Part shown: piece by piece, positions 1 through 6,240 of the stretch | Layout: every line of letters starts with the position of its first letter | Numbering within the stretch: the stretch's first letter is position 1 | Assembly: GCA_035532295.1 (NCBI GenBank) | Contig: DATKRH010000014.1 | Coordinates: forward strand, 1-10,410 | Direction: 5' to 3' | Length of the DNA: 10,410 nt | Origin: DASUBV01 sp035532295 | GTDB lineage: Bacteria > Actinomycetota > Actinomycetes > Streptosporangiales > Streptosporangiaceae | Translations under genes and position numbers: made by a program | The notes under the pieces: model-generated | Database searches by the model: none | What the model saw: only the letters and a program-made list of their open reading frames with translations | Told to the model about the DNA's origin: nothing

Positions 1-14
1 CGGCCGAGCCGGAC

Positions 15-2477
15 TCACGGCAGGTTTCCGGTATCGACCGCCAGCAGCTGGCCAGATTCCTCTATGGTGGCCAGCACGGATTTGCCGCCAGCGGCCAGGG
101 TCAGCTGGCGCGTCACCGGCCCGGCCGGGATCGTGCCGAGCAGAGCGGGCCGTCCGGCCAGCGCCGCGGCGGGATTGACCACGGCCAGGGTCCCGGCCTG
201 ACCGTGCGGGCCGTTCAGGCCGGAGTCGGCGACCACGATCCTGGTGCCGCCGTCCGCATAGGTCAGCCCGATCGGCGCCAGGCCCACCTTCACTTCGGCG
301 AGGAGGGAATGGTCCGGGTGGCCGCCGAGCGCTGCGGCCGAGAAGGCGAGCAGGGTGTCGCTGTCGCGCGCCGTCACCCAGACGGTCTTGCCATCGGTGA
401 TGATGCGAGCGGGGCCGCAGCCTGCGTCCACCGTCTGAACCACCGACGTGGCCGGTTTCGTCTCCGCCCGGTGCATGCTGATCAGGCTGAGGATCCCTTC
501 GGACGGCCGGGGCCCCGGGCGGCGCTGCAGGCTGGTGGCGTACAGCCAGCTCCCGTCCGGGGACTGGGCAATGCCGACCGGCTGGACGCCCAGCGGGACG
601 TAGCCAACGAAGTCGGATGGGCCGAATCCGCTGGTGAGCGCCTTCGCGAGGTTGAAGACCGCCATGCTGGTGGTGTCCTGCAGGGTCACGAAGGCGTAGG
701 TGTCATCCGGCGAGATCATGACCCCGACCCCACCGGTCCCGTGCGGGCTGGCCAGCCTGCCGACGACCGGGCTGGCCGCGCCCTGCTCGGCCCCGGCGAC
801 GCTGATGACCACGGCGCCGGTACCGCCGGCGGCGAGCAGGTAGCGACCGTCGCCGGTGATGGCCAGGCCCTTGTCCGCTCCCGGTAGATGGATCGTGCGC
901 AGCAGCGTCGGCACCAGGCCGCTGCCGTTTCGCAGCACGGCAACGCCGGAGCCCACGGTCACGAAGGTAAAGCGGCCATCGGGCGTTTCCTCCACCGCGA
1001 AGGGCTGGCCGCCGATCGTGACCCGCTGACTCGCGACCCTGGTCAGTGACGTGGCCCGGGCCACCGACGTCGTGCAGCCGGGAGCGGTGAGGCGGCTGAC
1101 AACAGGGCGATGGGCCGCGAGGACGCCTCCCGAGCCATGTCTGAACAGGTAGTAGCCGCCGACCACGGCGATCAAGGTGATCGTGCAGACAGCGACCAGG
1201 GGCGCCAGCCGGCGCCGTCGGCGACGGGGCTGACGCCGGGCGGCATGGCCGCGAGGCCCGCCAGGGGCGCCCAGCCTGCCCCGCCTGCCGGGAAGGCCCG
1301 GACCGCCCAGCCTGCCCGGCCCGCCCGGACCGGTCGGCTCATCGGGCGACTCCCGTAGTTCCGGCTGGGCGCGCCGTCCGGCCGGGTGGCCGGCCGGCTC
1401 AGTCGGCGGATCGGACGGCCAGAGCGCGGCCCGCTCGGGGCCAGAAAGACCGCCCGCGTCGCGAGCGGATACCGGAAGGCCGTCCGCGGCCGCGTCCGCG
1501 GCCAGGCTGGCCGCGGACCGCCAGGTGCCCGCCGGGAGCCGCGTCGAGGGCCAGGCGGCCGGGTCGGCCCGCCGGTCCGGGTCGGCCCGCCGGTCCGGGC
1601 CAGCCGCGCCGGGGCGCAGCGCCCGCCGCAGCGCGGTCGCGAACTCCTGGCAGCTCGCGTACCGGTCCGCCGGCGACCTGGCCAGCGCCCGGTTCATGAC
1701 CTGGTCGGCCTCGGGGGGCAGCCCGGCCCGCCGCGAGCTGAGCGGCGGCGACTCGGAGGCCGGCGCGTACGTCATGGCCGCGCGCTGATCGCGCCGGACC
1801 GGCGGTGCTCCGGCGAGTAGCTCGAATGCCGTGCACGCCAGGGCGTACAGGTCAGCCCGGCCATCCACCGGGCGGCCCTCGATCTGCTCGGGCGCGGCGT
1901 AGTCGAGCGTGCCCCGGAACGGGCCGCCCGGCGGCGGGCTGGCTGCCGCTCGTGATCCCTTGCTCAGCCCGAAGTCGGACAGGTAGATGAGATCGGGCCG
2001 GTCACCGTCCGCGCTCTCCTCCAGCAGCAAGTTGGCGGGCTTGACGTTACGGTGCACCAGGCCGCGGGCGTGCGCGGCGTCCAGCGCCGAGGCCACCTGG
2101 GAGATGATCTCCGCGGCCCGGCCTGGCGGCAGCGGGCCGTCCCGGTCCAGCAGCGACCGGGCGTCCCCGCCGGGGACATAGCGCATGGCGATGAACAGCG
2201 CGCCGCGCTCCTCGCCCGCCTCGAATACCGGGAGGATATGCGGGCTATTCACCGCCGACGCCGCCCGCCACTCCCGCATGAAGCGCTGCCGGAAGGCTTC
2301 GTCCAGGGCAACTCCCGGCGCCAGTATCTTCAGGGCGACGTACCCGTCCAGCCAGGGGGCATGGGCCCGGAATACGACCGACATCGCGCCCTGGCCGATA
2401 CGCTCGTCCAGCCGGTAGCCCGCGAGCAGGGAGCCCTCGGTGAATTCGCCCGGCCCTCTGCGTGGTTCCTCGCTCAC
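15..2477 (-). CDS. Membrane Ser/Thr kinase-like protein with HRN catalytic loop and extracellular beta-propeller (probable pseudokinase)
   Basis: This 820-residue protein has a cytoplasmic Hanks-type kinase domain (about residues 21-288), a Pro/Gly/Arg-rich linker (about 289-424), one membrane helix (about 425-445, after an Arg cluster) and an extracellular domain of YVTN/WD-like beta-propeller repeats (about 480-818; recurring 'SPDG/GDGRYL..A' blades). Visible kinase motifs are the glycine loop GQGAMSVV (28-35), VALK with Lys50, a candidate helix-C Glu69, DFG (168-170) and APE (195-197). The catalytic loop reads HRNVKPANLL, so the usual catalytic Asp is Asn144, while Lys146 and Asn149 are kept. 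In the family this change normally removes or strongly lowers phosphotransfer, so a regulatory pseudokinase is inferred. The architecture resembles mycobacterial PknD, whose sensor domain is also a propeller. Cys468 and Cys687 lie outside the membrane and could pair. The start is GTG at 2477; upstream there is only a weak purine-rich RBS. It is transcribed divergently from the methyltransferase. Confidence 0.9.
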   Translation of the reverse strand: MSEEPRRGPGEFTEGSLLAGYRLDERIGQGAMSVVFRAHAPWLDGYVALKILAPGVALDEAFRQRFMREWRAASAVNSPHILPVFEAGEERGALFIAMRYVPGGDARSLLDRDGPLPPGRAAEIISQVASALDAAHARGLVHRNVKPANLLLEESADGDRPDLIYLSDFGLSKGSRAAASPPPGGPFRGTLDYAAPEQIEGRPVDGRADLYALACTAFELLAGAPPVRRDQRAAMTYAPASESPPLSSRRAGLPPEADQVMNRALARSPADRYASCQEFATALRRALRPGAAGPDRRADPDRRADPAAWPSTRLPAGTWRSAASLAADAAADGLPVSARDAGGLSGPERAALWPSDPPTEPAGHPAGRRAQPELRESPDEPTGPGGPGRLGGPGLPGRRGRLGAPGGPRGHAARRQPRRRRRRLAPLVAVCTITLIAVVGGYYLFRHGSGGVLAAHRPVVSRLTAPGCTTSVARATSLTRVASQRVTIGGQPFAVEETPDGRFTFVTVGSGVAVLRNGSGLVPTLLRTIHLPGADKGLAITGDGRYLLAAGGTGAVVISVAGAEQGAASPVVGRLASPHGTGGVGVMISPDDTYAFVTLQDTTSMAVFNLAKALTSGFGPSDFVGYVPLGVQPVGIAQSPDGSWLYATSLQRRPGPRPSEGILSLISMHRAETKPATSVVQTVDAGCGPARIITDGKTVWVTARDSDTLLAFSAAALGGHPDHSLLAEVKVGLAPIGLTYADGGTRIVVADSGLNGPHGQAGTLAVVNPAAALAGRPALLGTIPAGPVTRQLTLAAGGKSVLATIEESGQLLAVDTGNLP
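1561..1596. repeat. Two perfect 18-bp tandem units inside the kinase linker
   Basis: The unit GGGTCGGCCCGCCGGTCC occurs at 1561-1578 and again at 1579-1596. It is in frame with the minus-strand kinase gene and encodes the doubled hexapeptide DRRADP in the disordered linker between kinase domain and membrane helix. It is probably a slippage-prone linker repeat with no separate function. Confidence 0.8.
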
Positions 2478-2722
2478 CCGCTGCCCACGTTTCTGGTGAC
2501 ATTCTCTGACATATGTGAACAGTCGCGATCATAATCGGCAGGTACGGTTCCGGGCCTGGTGACGGGCGGACCTATTTCTCCTATTCGAGTGCTGCGGGCG
2601 AGAACGCGGCGGATCTGAGCGCGTCGCCGTGCGCGACGACCCGGGGTAGCCTCGCGGTCTGCGGATAGGATCGGGACGGTCAGGTCAGGGTCGCTCCGGC
2701 GACATTAGGTCAGGAACGCGCG
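2478..2722. other. Divergent intergenic region between kinase and methyltransferase genes
   Basis: These 245 bp separate two divergently transcribed genes and should hold both promoters. On the minus strand a TATGAT hexamer (2533-2528) is a good -10 for the kinase gene, with no convincing -35. On the plus strand TAGGAT (2666-2671) is a possible -10 for the methyltransferase, also without a clear -35. GGTCAGG occurs three times before the methyltransferase start: 2678-2684, 2683-2689 (overlapping) and 2708-2714. AGGAA at 2712-2716, six bases before the GTG at 2723, is its likely ribosome binding site. An 8-bp palindrome ACATATGT lies at 2509-2516. No RNA gene or small ORF with a good start is visible. 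Confidence 0.6.
2528..2533 (-). promoter_or_regulatory. Candidate -10 element for the kinase gene
   Basis: Read on the minus strand the hexamer is TATGAT, a close match to the -10 consensus, about 50 bp upstream of the GTG start at 2477. No -35 resembling TTGACA lies 16-18 bp further upstream. A GGAACC (2551-2546 on the minus strand) resembles an ECF-sigma -35, but the matching downstream element is not clear. Confidence 0.3.
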
Positions 2723-3631
2723 GTGAACGGTGAGCAGTCTGCGCCCGGCCGCGCTGCGCCCGGCCACGCCGCGCCAGCCCGGCACAGCCTCGGCGTGCTG
2801 CTGGATAACTGGCGTGACCAGCTAGGCGCCTGGGCAATCCCGGACCGCATCAGCCACGCCGTTACCGAGTCACCGTGGGTCCTGCCGCGGCAGGTATTTG
2901 CCCGGCGCGCCGATCGCCTCGCCGCCGCCCCGCAAGGGCCGTCCTACTGGCGGGCCTGGTCGGCGCTCGATCCGCCCGGCAGCGTGCTGGACGTGGGCGT
3001 CGGCGCGGGGGCGGCCTGCATCCCGCTGCTGCCCCGCACCACCGCGCTCACCGCGGTGGACACCGACCAGGAGATGCTCGAGCTACTGGCCGAGCGCGCG
3101 TCGGCCCTCGCCGGCAAGGTGCGGCTGGTACACGGAACCTGGCCGGACGCCGCCCCGGACGCGGCACCCGCCGACGTGGTCACCTGCTTCAACGTCGTCT
3201 ATAACGCTCCGGACATCCTGCCGTTCCTGGCCGCGCTGACCGCCAGCGCGCGGCGACTGGTCGTCACCGAGATGACGGCCGAGCACCCGATGGTCAGCAT
3301 GAACGCCCTCTGGCTTCGGTTCCACGGCCTGCGCCGGCCGGAGGGTCCGACGGCCGACGACCTCCTGGCGATCCTGGCCGCCATGGGGATTCAGGCCGGT
3401 CACGCGCGGTGGCAGCGGCCCGGCGGCGCCGACTACGCCAGCTTCGCGGAACTGGTCGACGTCACCAGGCGCCGCCTGTGCCTGGCCGCCGATCGGGCGG
3501 ACGACGTCGCCCAGGCCCTCGTCGAGGACGGCACCGATCCGGATCACCCCGTCGACCTCGGTACCGCACGCCGTGACGTAGTGACGATCTGGTGGGCAGG
3601 CAGCGCGGCGGGCCGTGATTACCTCGAATAG
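2723..3631 (+). CDS. Class I SAM-dependent methyltransferase, substrate unknown
   Basis: This 302-residue protein carries a Rossmann-type methyltransferase core. Motif I is VLDVGVGAGAACIPL (88-102). The acidic residue at the end of strand 2, expected to bind the SAM ribose, is Asp113 in AVDTDQEML. A motif IV-like ADVVTCFNVVYNAPDI sits at 150-165, followed by the strand RRLVVTEMTAEHP (177-189). Residues 20-80 form an N-terminal helical cap, and the C-terminal part (about 205-300) has no signature I recognise. There is no signal peptide or membrane helix, so it is cytoplasmic. The start is GTG at 2723, supported by AGGAA at 2712-2716. The small-molecule or macromolecular acceptor cannot be deduced; the core most resembles generic methyltransf_11/25-type enzymes. 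The next gene (LCP) starts 87 bp later on the same strand, so read-through is possible, although that gap holds a candidate promoter. Confidence 0.85.
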   Translation: MNGEQSAPGRAAPGHAAPARHSLGVLLDNWRDQLGAWAIPDRISHAVTESPWVLPRQVFARRADRLAAAPQGPSYWRAWSALDPPGSVLDVGVGAGAACIPLLPRTTALTAVDTDQEMLELLAERASALAGKVRLVHGTWPDAAPDAAPADVVTCFNVVYNAPDILPFLAALTASARRLVVTEMTAEHPMVSMNALWLRFHGLRRPEGPTADDLLAILAAMGIQAGHARWQRPGGADYASFAELVDVTRRRLCLAADRADDVAQALVEDGTDPDHPVDLGTARRDVVTIWWAGSAAGRDYLE

Positions 3632-3645
3632 CCGAGTTCGGCATC

Positions 3646-3681
3646 GCCAATTTGGCCCGACGTTCGTCTTGAAGGTAGAGA
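3646..3681 (+). promoter_or_regulatory. Candidate promoter with overlapping palindrome upstream of the LCP gene
   Basis: TTGGCC (3652-3657), an 18-bp spacer and TAGAGA (3676-3681) form a plausible weak sigma70-type promoter for the LCP gene starting at 3719. An 11-bp palindrome, GCCAA-T-TTGGC (3646-3656), overlaps the -35 hexamer and could bind a regulator. A perfect TTGACA at 3687-3692 is too close to the start codon to serve as its -35. Confidence 0.3.
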
Positions 3682-3718
3682 CGATGTTGACAACCCACGG
3701 CGTCGATGGGACGGCAGC

Positions 3719-5032
3719 ATGAGCGAGTTTCCTGAAGGCTGGTTCCATGGGACGCAGGGTAAGGACGGCGGCAACCCGGGATCCGGGGACCCGACAGTGG
3801 ACCTGCCCGTCCGCCGCCCGCCCGCCCGATCGCCCGCCAGATCGCCCGCCCAGCCCGGCAGCGCCTGGCCCGAGCAGCCACCGCCCAGCTCATCGGGTCG
3901 CGGCCGCGGCGCCGCGCCCGGTTCCGCCGGACCCGGCAGACCCGGCAGACCCGGGGCCCGCGGGCTAGCCGGCGGGCCGCCCCCGCCCGGCGGCCGGGGC
4001 GGCTCCCGGCCCGGCTCGACTTACGGCGGCACCGGCTTCACTGGTTCGGGCGGCGGGCGGGCCTGGCTGCGCCCGCGCAGGATCTTCGCCGTGCTCGTGG
4101 TGCTGGTGGCCCTCATCCTGGTCGGCAGCGTAGTCACCTACTTCAGCCTGAACGGCAAGCTCACCCGTAAGGACGTCCTGGTCAGCTACTCCGGTGAGCC
4201 AGCCCAGGGGGCGGGGTCCAACTGGCTGATCGCCGGCTCGGACAGCCGCCAGGGCCTGAACGCCGCGCAGGAACGGAAGCTGTCCACCGGCGCCAATATC
4301 GGCGGGCAGCGCTCGGACACGATCATGATCTTGCATATGCCCGCCAGCGGGAAGCCCGTGCTGATCAGCGTGCCGCGGGACTCGTGGGTGAATATCCCCG
4401 GCTATGGCTTCAACAAGATCAACGCGGCCTACTCCTTCGGCGGCCCCCGGCTGCTGGCGGACACCGTGCAGAACGCGACCGGCCTGCGCATCGATCACTA
4501 CATGGAGATCGGCTTCGGAGGCTTCGTCAACGTGGTCGACGCCGTCGGCGGCGTGCGCATGTGCATCAAGTACCCGCTGCACGACACCGCGTCCGGCCTG
4601 AACATCAGCAAGGGCTGCCAGACCCTCGACGGCGCCCAGGCGCTCGGGTACGTCCGGGACCGGCACACCTTCGCCGGGCAGGACCTGCAGCGGATTCAAG
4701 ACCAGCGGCTGTTCCTCAAGGCGCTGCTCAGCAAGCTCACCAGCACCGGCGTGCTGGTCAACCCCTTCGCCTCGATACCCGCGGCCAGTGGCGCGGCCGG
4801 AACGCTGACGGTGGACCAGGGAACGAACCTGTTCCAGCTCGCCGAGGCCGCCTTCGCCCTGCGTCATCCCGAGACCACCACCGTCCCGATCGGCAACGCC
4901 AACTTCCTGACCCCGACCGGCGAGGATGCCGTGCTGTGGGACAGGACCGCGGCGCTGTCGCTCTTCAGCGCGCTCAACGACGGCAAGCCCGTTCCCAAGG
5001 GTCTCATCACCGGATCTAGCCAGGCTGGCTAG
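3719..5032 (+). CDS. LytR-CpsA-Psr (LCP) family cell-wall glycopolymer transferase
   Basis: LCP proteins transfer lipid-linked glycopolymers onto peptidoglycan at the outer face of the membrane. This 437-residue protein has a cytoplasmic Pro/Gly/Ser/Arg-rich tail (about 1-118, with RSPA and GRP repeats), a membrane helix (about 121-142) and an extracellular LCP domain (about 165-340). Family motifs visible are GSDSR (173-177), RSDT (198-201), SVPRDSWVNIPGYG (217-230), FNKINAAYSFGG (231-242), IDHYMEIGFGGFVNVVDAVGGV (258-279) and YVRDRHTFAGQDLQRIQDQR (311-330). Arg220, Asp221, Arg313 and Arg315 are the expected phosphate- or metal-binding residues. Cys282 and Cys300 probably form the disulfide common in actinobacterial members. 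A C-terminal region (about 362-425) follows; no LytR_C domain is present. The ATG at 3719 has GGGA at 3708-3711, seven bases upstream. The gene ends inside a perfect hairpin. Confidence 0.94.
   Translation: MSEFPEGWFHGTQGKDGGNPGSGDPTVDLPVRRPPARSPARSPAQPGSAWPEQPPPSSSGRGRGAAPGSAGPGRPGRPGARGLAGGPPPPGGRGGSRPGSTYGGTGFTGSGGGRAWLRPRRIFAVLVVLVALILVGSVVTYFSLNGKLTRKDVLVSYSGEPAQGAGSNWLIAGSDSRQGLNAAQERKLSTGANIGGQRSDTIMILHMPASGKPVLISVPRDSWVNIPGYGFNKINAAYSFGGPRLLADTVQNATGLRIDHYMEIGFGGFVNVVDAVGGVRMCIKYPLHDTASGLNISKGCQTLDGAQALGYVRDRHTFAGQDLQRIQDQRLFLKALLSKLTSTGVLVNPFASIPAASGAAGTLTVDQGTNLFQLAEAAFALRHPETTTVPIGNANFLTPTGEDAVLWDRTAALSLFSALNDGKPVPKGLITGSSQAG
3828..3851. repeat. 12-bp tandem repeat in the LCP cytoplasmic tail
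   Basis: GATCGCCCGCCA (3828-3839) is followed by GATCGCCCGCCC (3840-3851), encoding RSPA twice in the N-terminal disordered tail of the LCP protein. It is likely replication slippage in low-complexity sequence. Confidence 0.7.
3931..3957. repeat. 9-bp tandem repeat in the LCP cytoplasmic tail
   Basis: The 9-bp unit ACCCGGCAG occurs at 3931-3939 and 3940-3948, with a degenerate third copy to 3957. It encodes the GRPGRPGA stretch of the LCP N-terminal tail. Confidence 0.65.
5016..5032 (+). terminator. Perfect stem-loop overlapping the LCP stop codon, candidate terminator
   Basis: CTAGCCA (5016-5022), the loop GGC (5023-5025) and TGGCTAG (5026-5032) form a perfect 7-bp stem. The final TAG of the stem is the LCP stop codon. 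Only CCTTTACGG follows, so there is no strong U-tract, which is common for actinobacterial terminators. It could instead protect the 3' end of the transcript. Confidence 0.45.
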
Positions 5033-5058
5033 CCTTTACGGTCGCAGTTAGTAGGGTT

Positions 5059-5087
5059 TTGAGTCTTTACCCTTGTTGCCATAACGT
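5059..5087 (+). promoter_or_regulatory. Candidate promoter for the LuxR-type regulator
   Basis: TTGAGT (5059-5064), a 17-bp spacer and TAACGT (5082-5087) fit the actinobacterial TTGAnn-N17-TAnnnT pattern. Transcription would begin near 5094 and give a leader of about 50 nt before the ATG at 5147. The stretch 5033-5125 is noticeably more AT-rich than its surroundings. Confidence 0.4.
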
Positions 5088-5146
5088 CACCTGCAATCGA
5101 TAGCATGCGTACCAATTGATCCGCTGTGTCAGCAGCCGGAGGGCGC

Positions 5147-5410
5147 ATGCAGAGCACCGCAACACACCGAACCGGCCACCAGGACGCGTGCGCCGCCGGC
5201 GTCCAGCCGGCCCGCGCCCTGTCCTCCCGTGAGGCGCAGATCATGGCCATGATCGCCGCCGGGCACACGAACGGCCAGATCGCCGCGAGCCTGGTCCTGA
5301 CCGAGAAGACCGTGAAGAATCACGTCAACCGGCTCTACGCCAAGCTGGGAGCCGGCTCGCGCGCCGATGCCATCGCCCGGTGGACGACGGGCCACGACGA
5401 CCCGGCCTGA
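5147..5410 (+). CDS. Small HTH-only LuxR/GerE-type transcriptional regulator
   Basis: The protein has 87 residues and is almost entirely one LuxR-type (GerE) DNA-binding domain at about residues 22-82. It contains ALSSREAQIMAMIAAGHTNGQIAASL, then the recognition-helix segment LTEKTVKNHVNRLYAKLGAGSRADAI, with the family's characteristic TVKNHVxRLYAKL core. There is no receiver domain, ligand-binding domain or membrane segment, so control of activity is unknown. I start it at ATG 5147 because GGAGGG lies at 5138-5143 just before it; the GTG at 5126 in the same frame would add seven residues but has no RBS. It lies 92 bp upstream of the PhoP-like regulator gene on the same strand, so it could be co-transcribed with the two-component pair or act on it. 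It resembles the isolated output domain of NarL-type regulators. Confidence 0.82.
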   Translation: MQSTATHRTGHQDACAAGVQPARALSSREAQIMAMIAAGHTNGQIAASLVLTEKTVKNHVNRLYAKLGAGSRADAIARWTTGHDDPA

Positions 5411-5463
5411 GCGGGGAGCCGAGGCATCTAGGCGTTGACCTGCGAAGGTGTCTTGGAGGTGGC

Positions 5464-5481
5464 CTTCAGCTAGCACTCAGC
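5464..5481 (+). promoter_or_regulatory. Candidate PhoP-type direct-repeat box upstream of the response regulator
   Basis: CTTCAGC (5464-5470), a 4-bp spacer TAGC and ACTCAGC (5475-5481) form a 7-4-7 direct repeat sharing TCAGC with an 11-bp period, 22 bp before the regulator's ATG. M. tuberculosis PhoP recognises two 7-bp direct repeats, TCACAGC-N4-TCACAGC. The geometry is identical and the CAGC half of each repeat is kept, while the first three bases are not. It covers the place where a -35 would sit if GACAAT (5491-5496) is the -10. Autoregulation is inferred. Confidence 0.4.
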
Positions 5482-5502
5482 CACTTGCCTGACAATAGGA
5501 CC

Positions 5503-6225
5503 ATGAGCAGTCAGCCGAACAACGGACACCGGACGCCGGACGCGCGGCTGCTGGTCGTCGAGGATGAGCCCAACATCCTGGAGCTGCTGTCCGCCAGTCT
5601 GCGTTACTCCGGCTTCGAAGTGGTCACCGCGGCAGCCGGCGGCGAGGCAGTTCAGGCCGCACAGCGGCACCGCCCCGATCTCATCGTGCTCGATGTGATG
5701 CTCCCGGACATGGACGGTTTCGACGTGATCCGGCGGCTGCGCGGCGGCGGCGCCCGGATTCCGGTCGTGTTCCTCACCGCGCGCGACTCCACCGAAGACA
5801 AGATCCGCGGCCTGACGCTCGGTGGCGACGACTACGTCACCAAGCCCTTCAGCCTGGAGGAGGTCATCGCGCGAATCCGCGCGGTGCTGCGCCGTACCCG
5901 CGGGGATGGCAGCGAGCCCCCGCCCCGGCTGAAGTTCGCCGATCTTGAGCTGGACGAGGACAGCCACGAGGTCTGGCGCGGCGGCAAGCAGATTCAGCTC
6001 TCCCCCACCGAGTTCAAGCTGCTCCGTTACTTCATGGGGAACGCTAACCGGGTGCTGTCCAAGATGCAGATTCTCGACCACGTCTGGGACTACGACTTCC
6101 GCGGCGATACCGGCATCGTGGAGTCCTACGTCTCGGTGCTGCGGCGCAAGGTCGACACCACCGAGCCGCACCTGCTGCACACCCTGCGCGGGGTCGGTTA
6201 CGTCCTCAGGCTTCCCGCCTCCTAA
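5503..6225 (+). CDS. OmpR/PhoB-family response regulator, mycobacterial PhoP-like
   Basis: This 240-residue protein has a receiver domain (about 15-130) and a winged-helix Trans_reg_C domain (about 143-238). The acidic pocket is Glu20/Asp21, the phosphoacceptor is Asp64 (IVLDVMLPDMDGF), and the switch residues are Thr92 (FLTARD) and Lys114 (YVTKPFSLEEV). The output domain keeps LSPTEFKLLRYF, VLSKMQILDHVW and VESYVSVLRRKVD, ending in LLHTLRGVGYVLR. Recalled similarity to M. tuberculosis PhoP is extensive in both domains; TrcR-type paralogues are also close, so I give no gene symbol. This is not the phosphate-starvation PhoB/PhoP of other bacteria by implication. The frame is open back to 5380, but the receiver fold begins just after ATG 5503, so I use that start. 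AGGA ends only two bases before the ATG, so leaderless translation is possible. The sensor kinase follows after 15 bp. Confidence 0.93.
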   Translation: MSSQPNNGHRTPDARLLVVEDEPNILELLSASLRYSGFEVVTAAAGGEAVQAAQRHRPDLIVLDVMLPDMDGFDVIRRLRGGGARIPVVFLTARDSTEDKIRGLTLGGDDYVTKPFSLEEVIARIRAVLRRTRGDGSEPPPRLKFADLELDEDSHEVWRGGKQIQLSPTEFKLLRYFMGNANRVLSKMQILDHVWDYDFRGDTGIVESYVSVLRRKVDTTEPHLLHTLRGVGYVLRLPAS

Positions 6226-6240
6226 GGCTCTTTGCCTTCC

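Noticed and set aside
204..887. 227-codon plus-strand frame opposite the kinase propeller domain
   Set aside because: It is the shadow of the minus-strand kinase gene, without domains and rich in Arg/Gly/Ala as expected for such shadows.
1250..1620. Gly/Pro/Arg-rich repeated sequence in the kinase gene, considered as a CRISPR-like or structural repeat
   Set aside because: The repeats are short, irregular, in frame and without spacers; they are a low-complexity protein linker.
2493..2563. 8-bp direct repeat CTGGTGAC at 2493-2500 and 2556-2563 flanking the putative kinase -10
   Set aside because: One repeated 8-mer in a 245-bp region is close to chance expectation and the spacing alone is not informative.
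4670..4710. LCP motif reads RIQDQR where many family members have RIQRQQ
   Set aside because: I recall similar QDQR forms in actinobacterial LCP proteins, so it looks like a subfamily variant and not loss of function.
5470..6180. 236-codon open frame on the minus strand across the response regulator
   Set aside because: It is the antisense shadow of a well-conserved receiver/winged-helix gene; its product shows only compositional bias.
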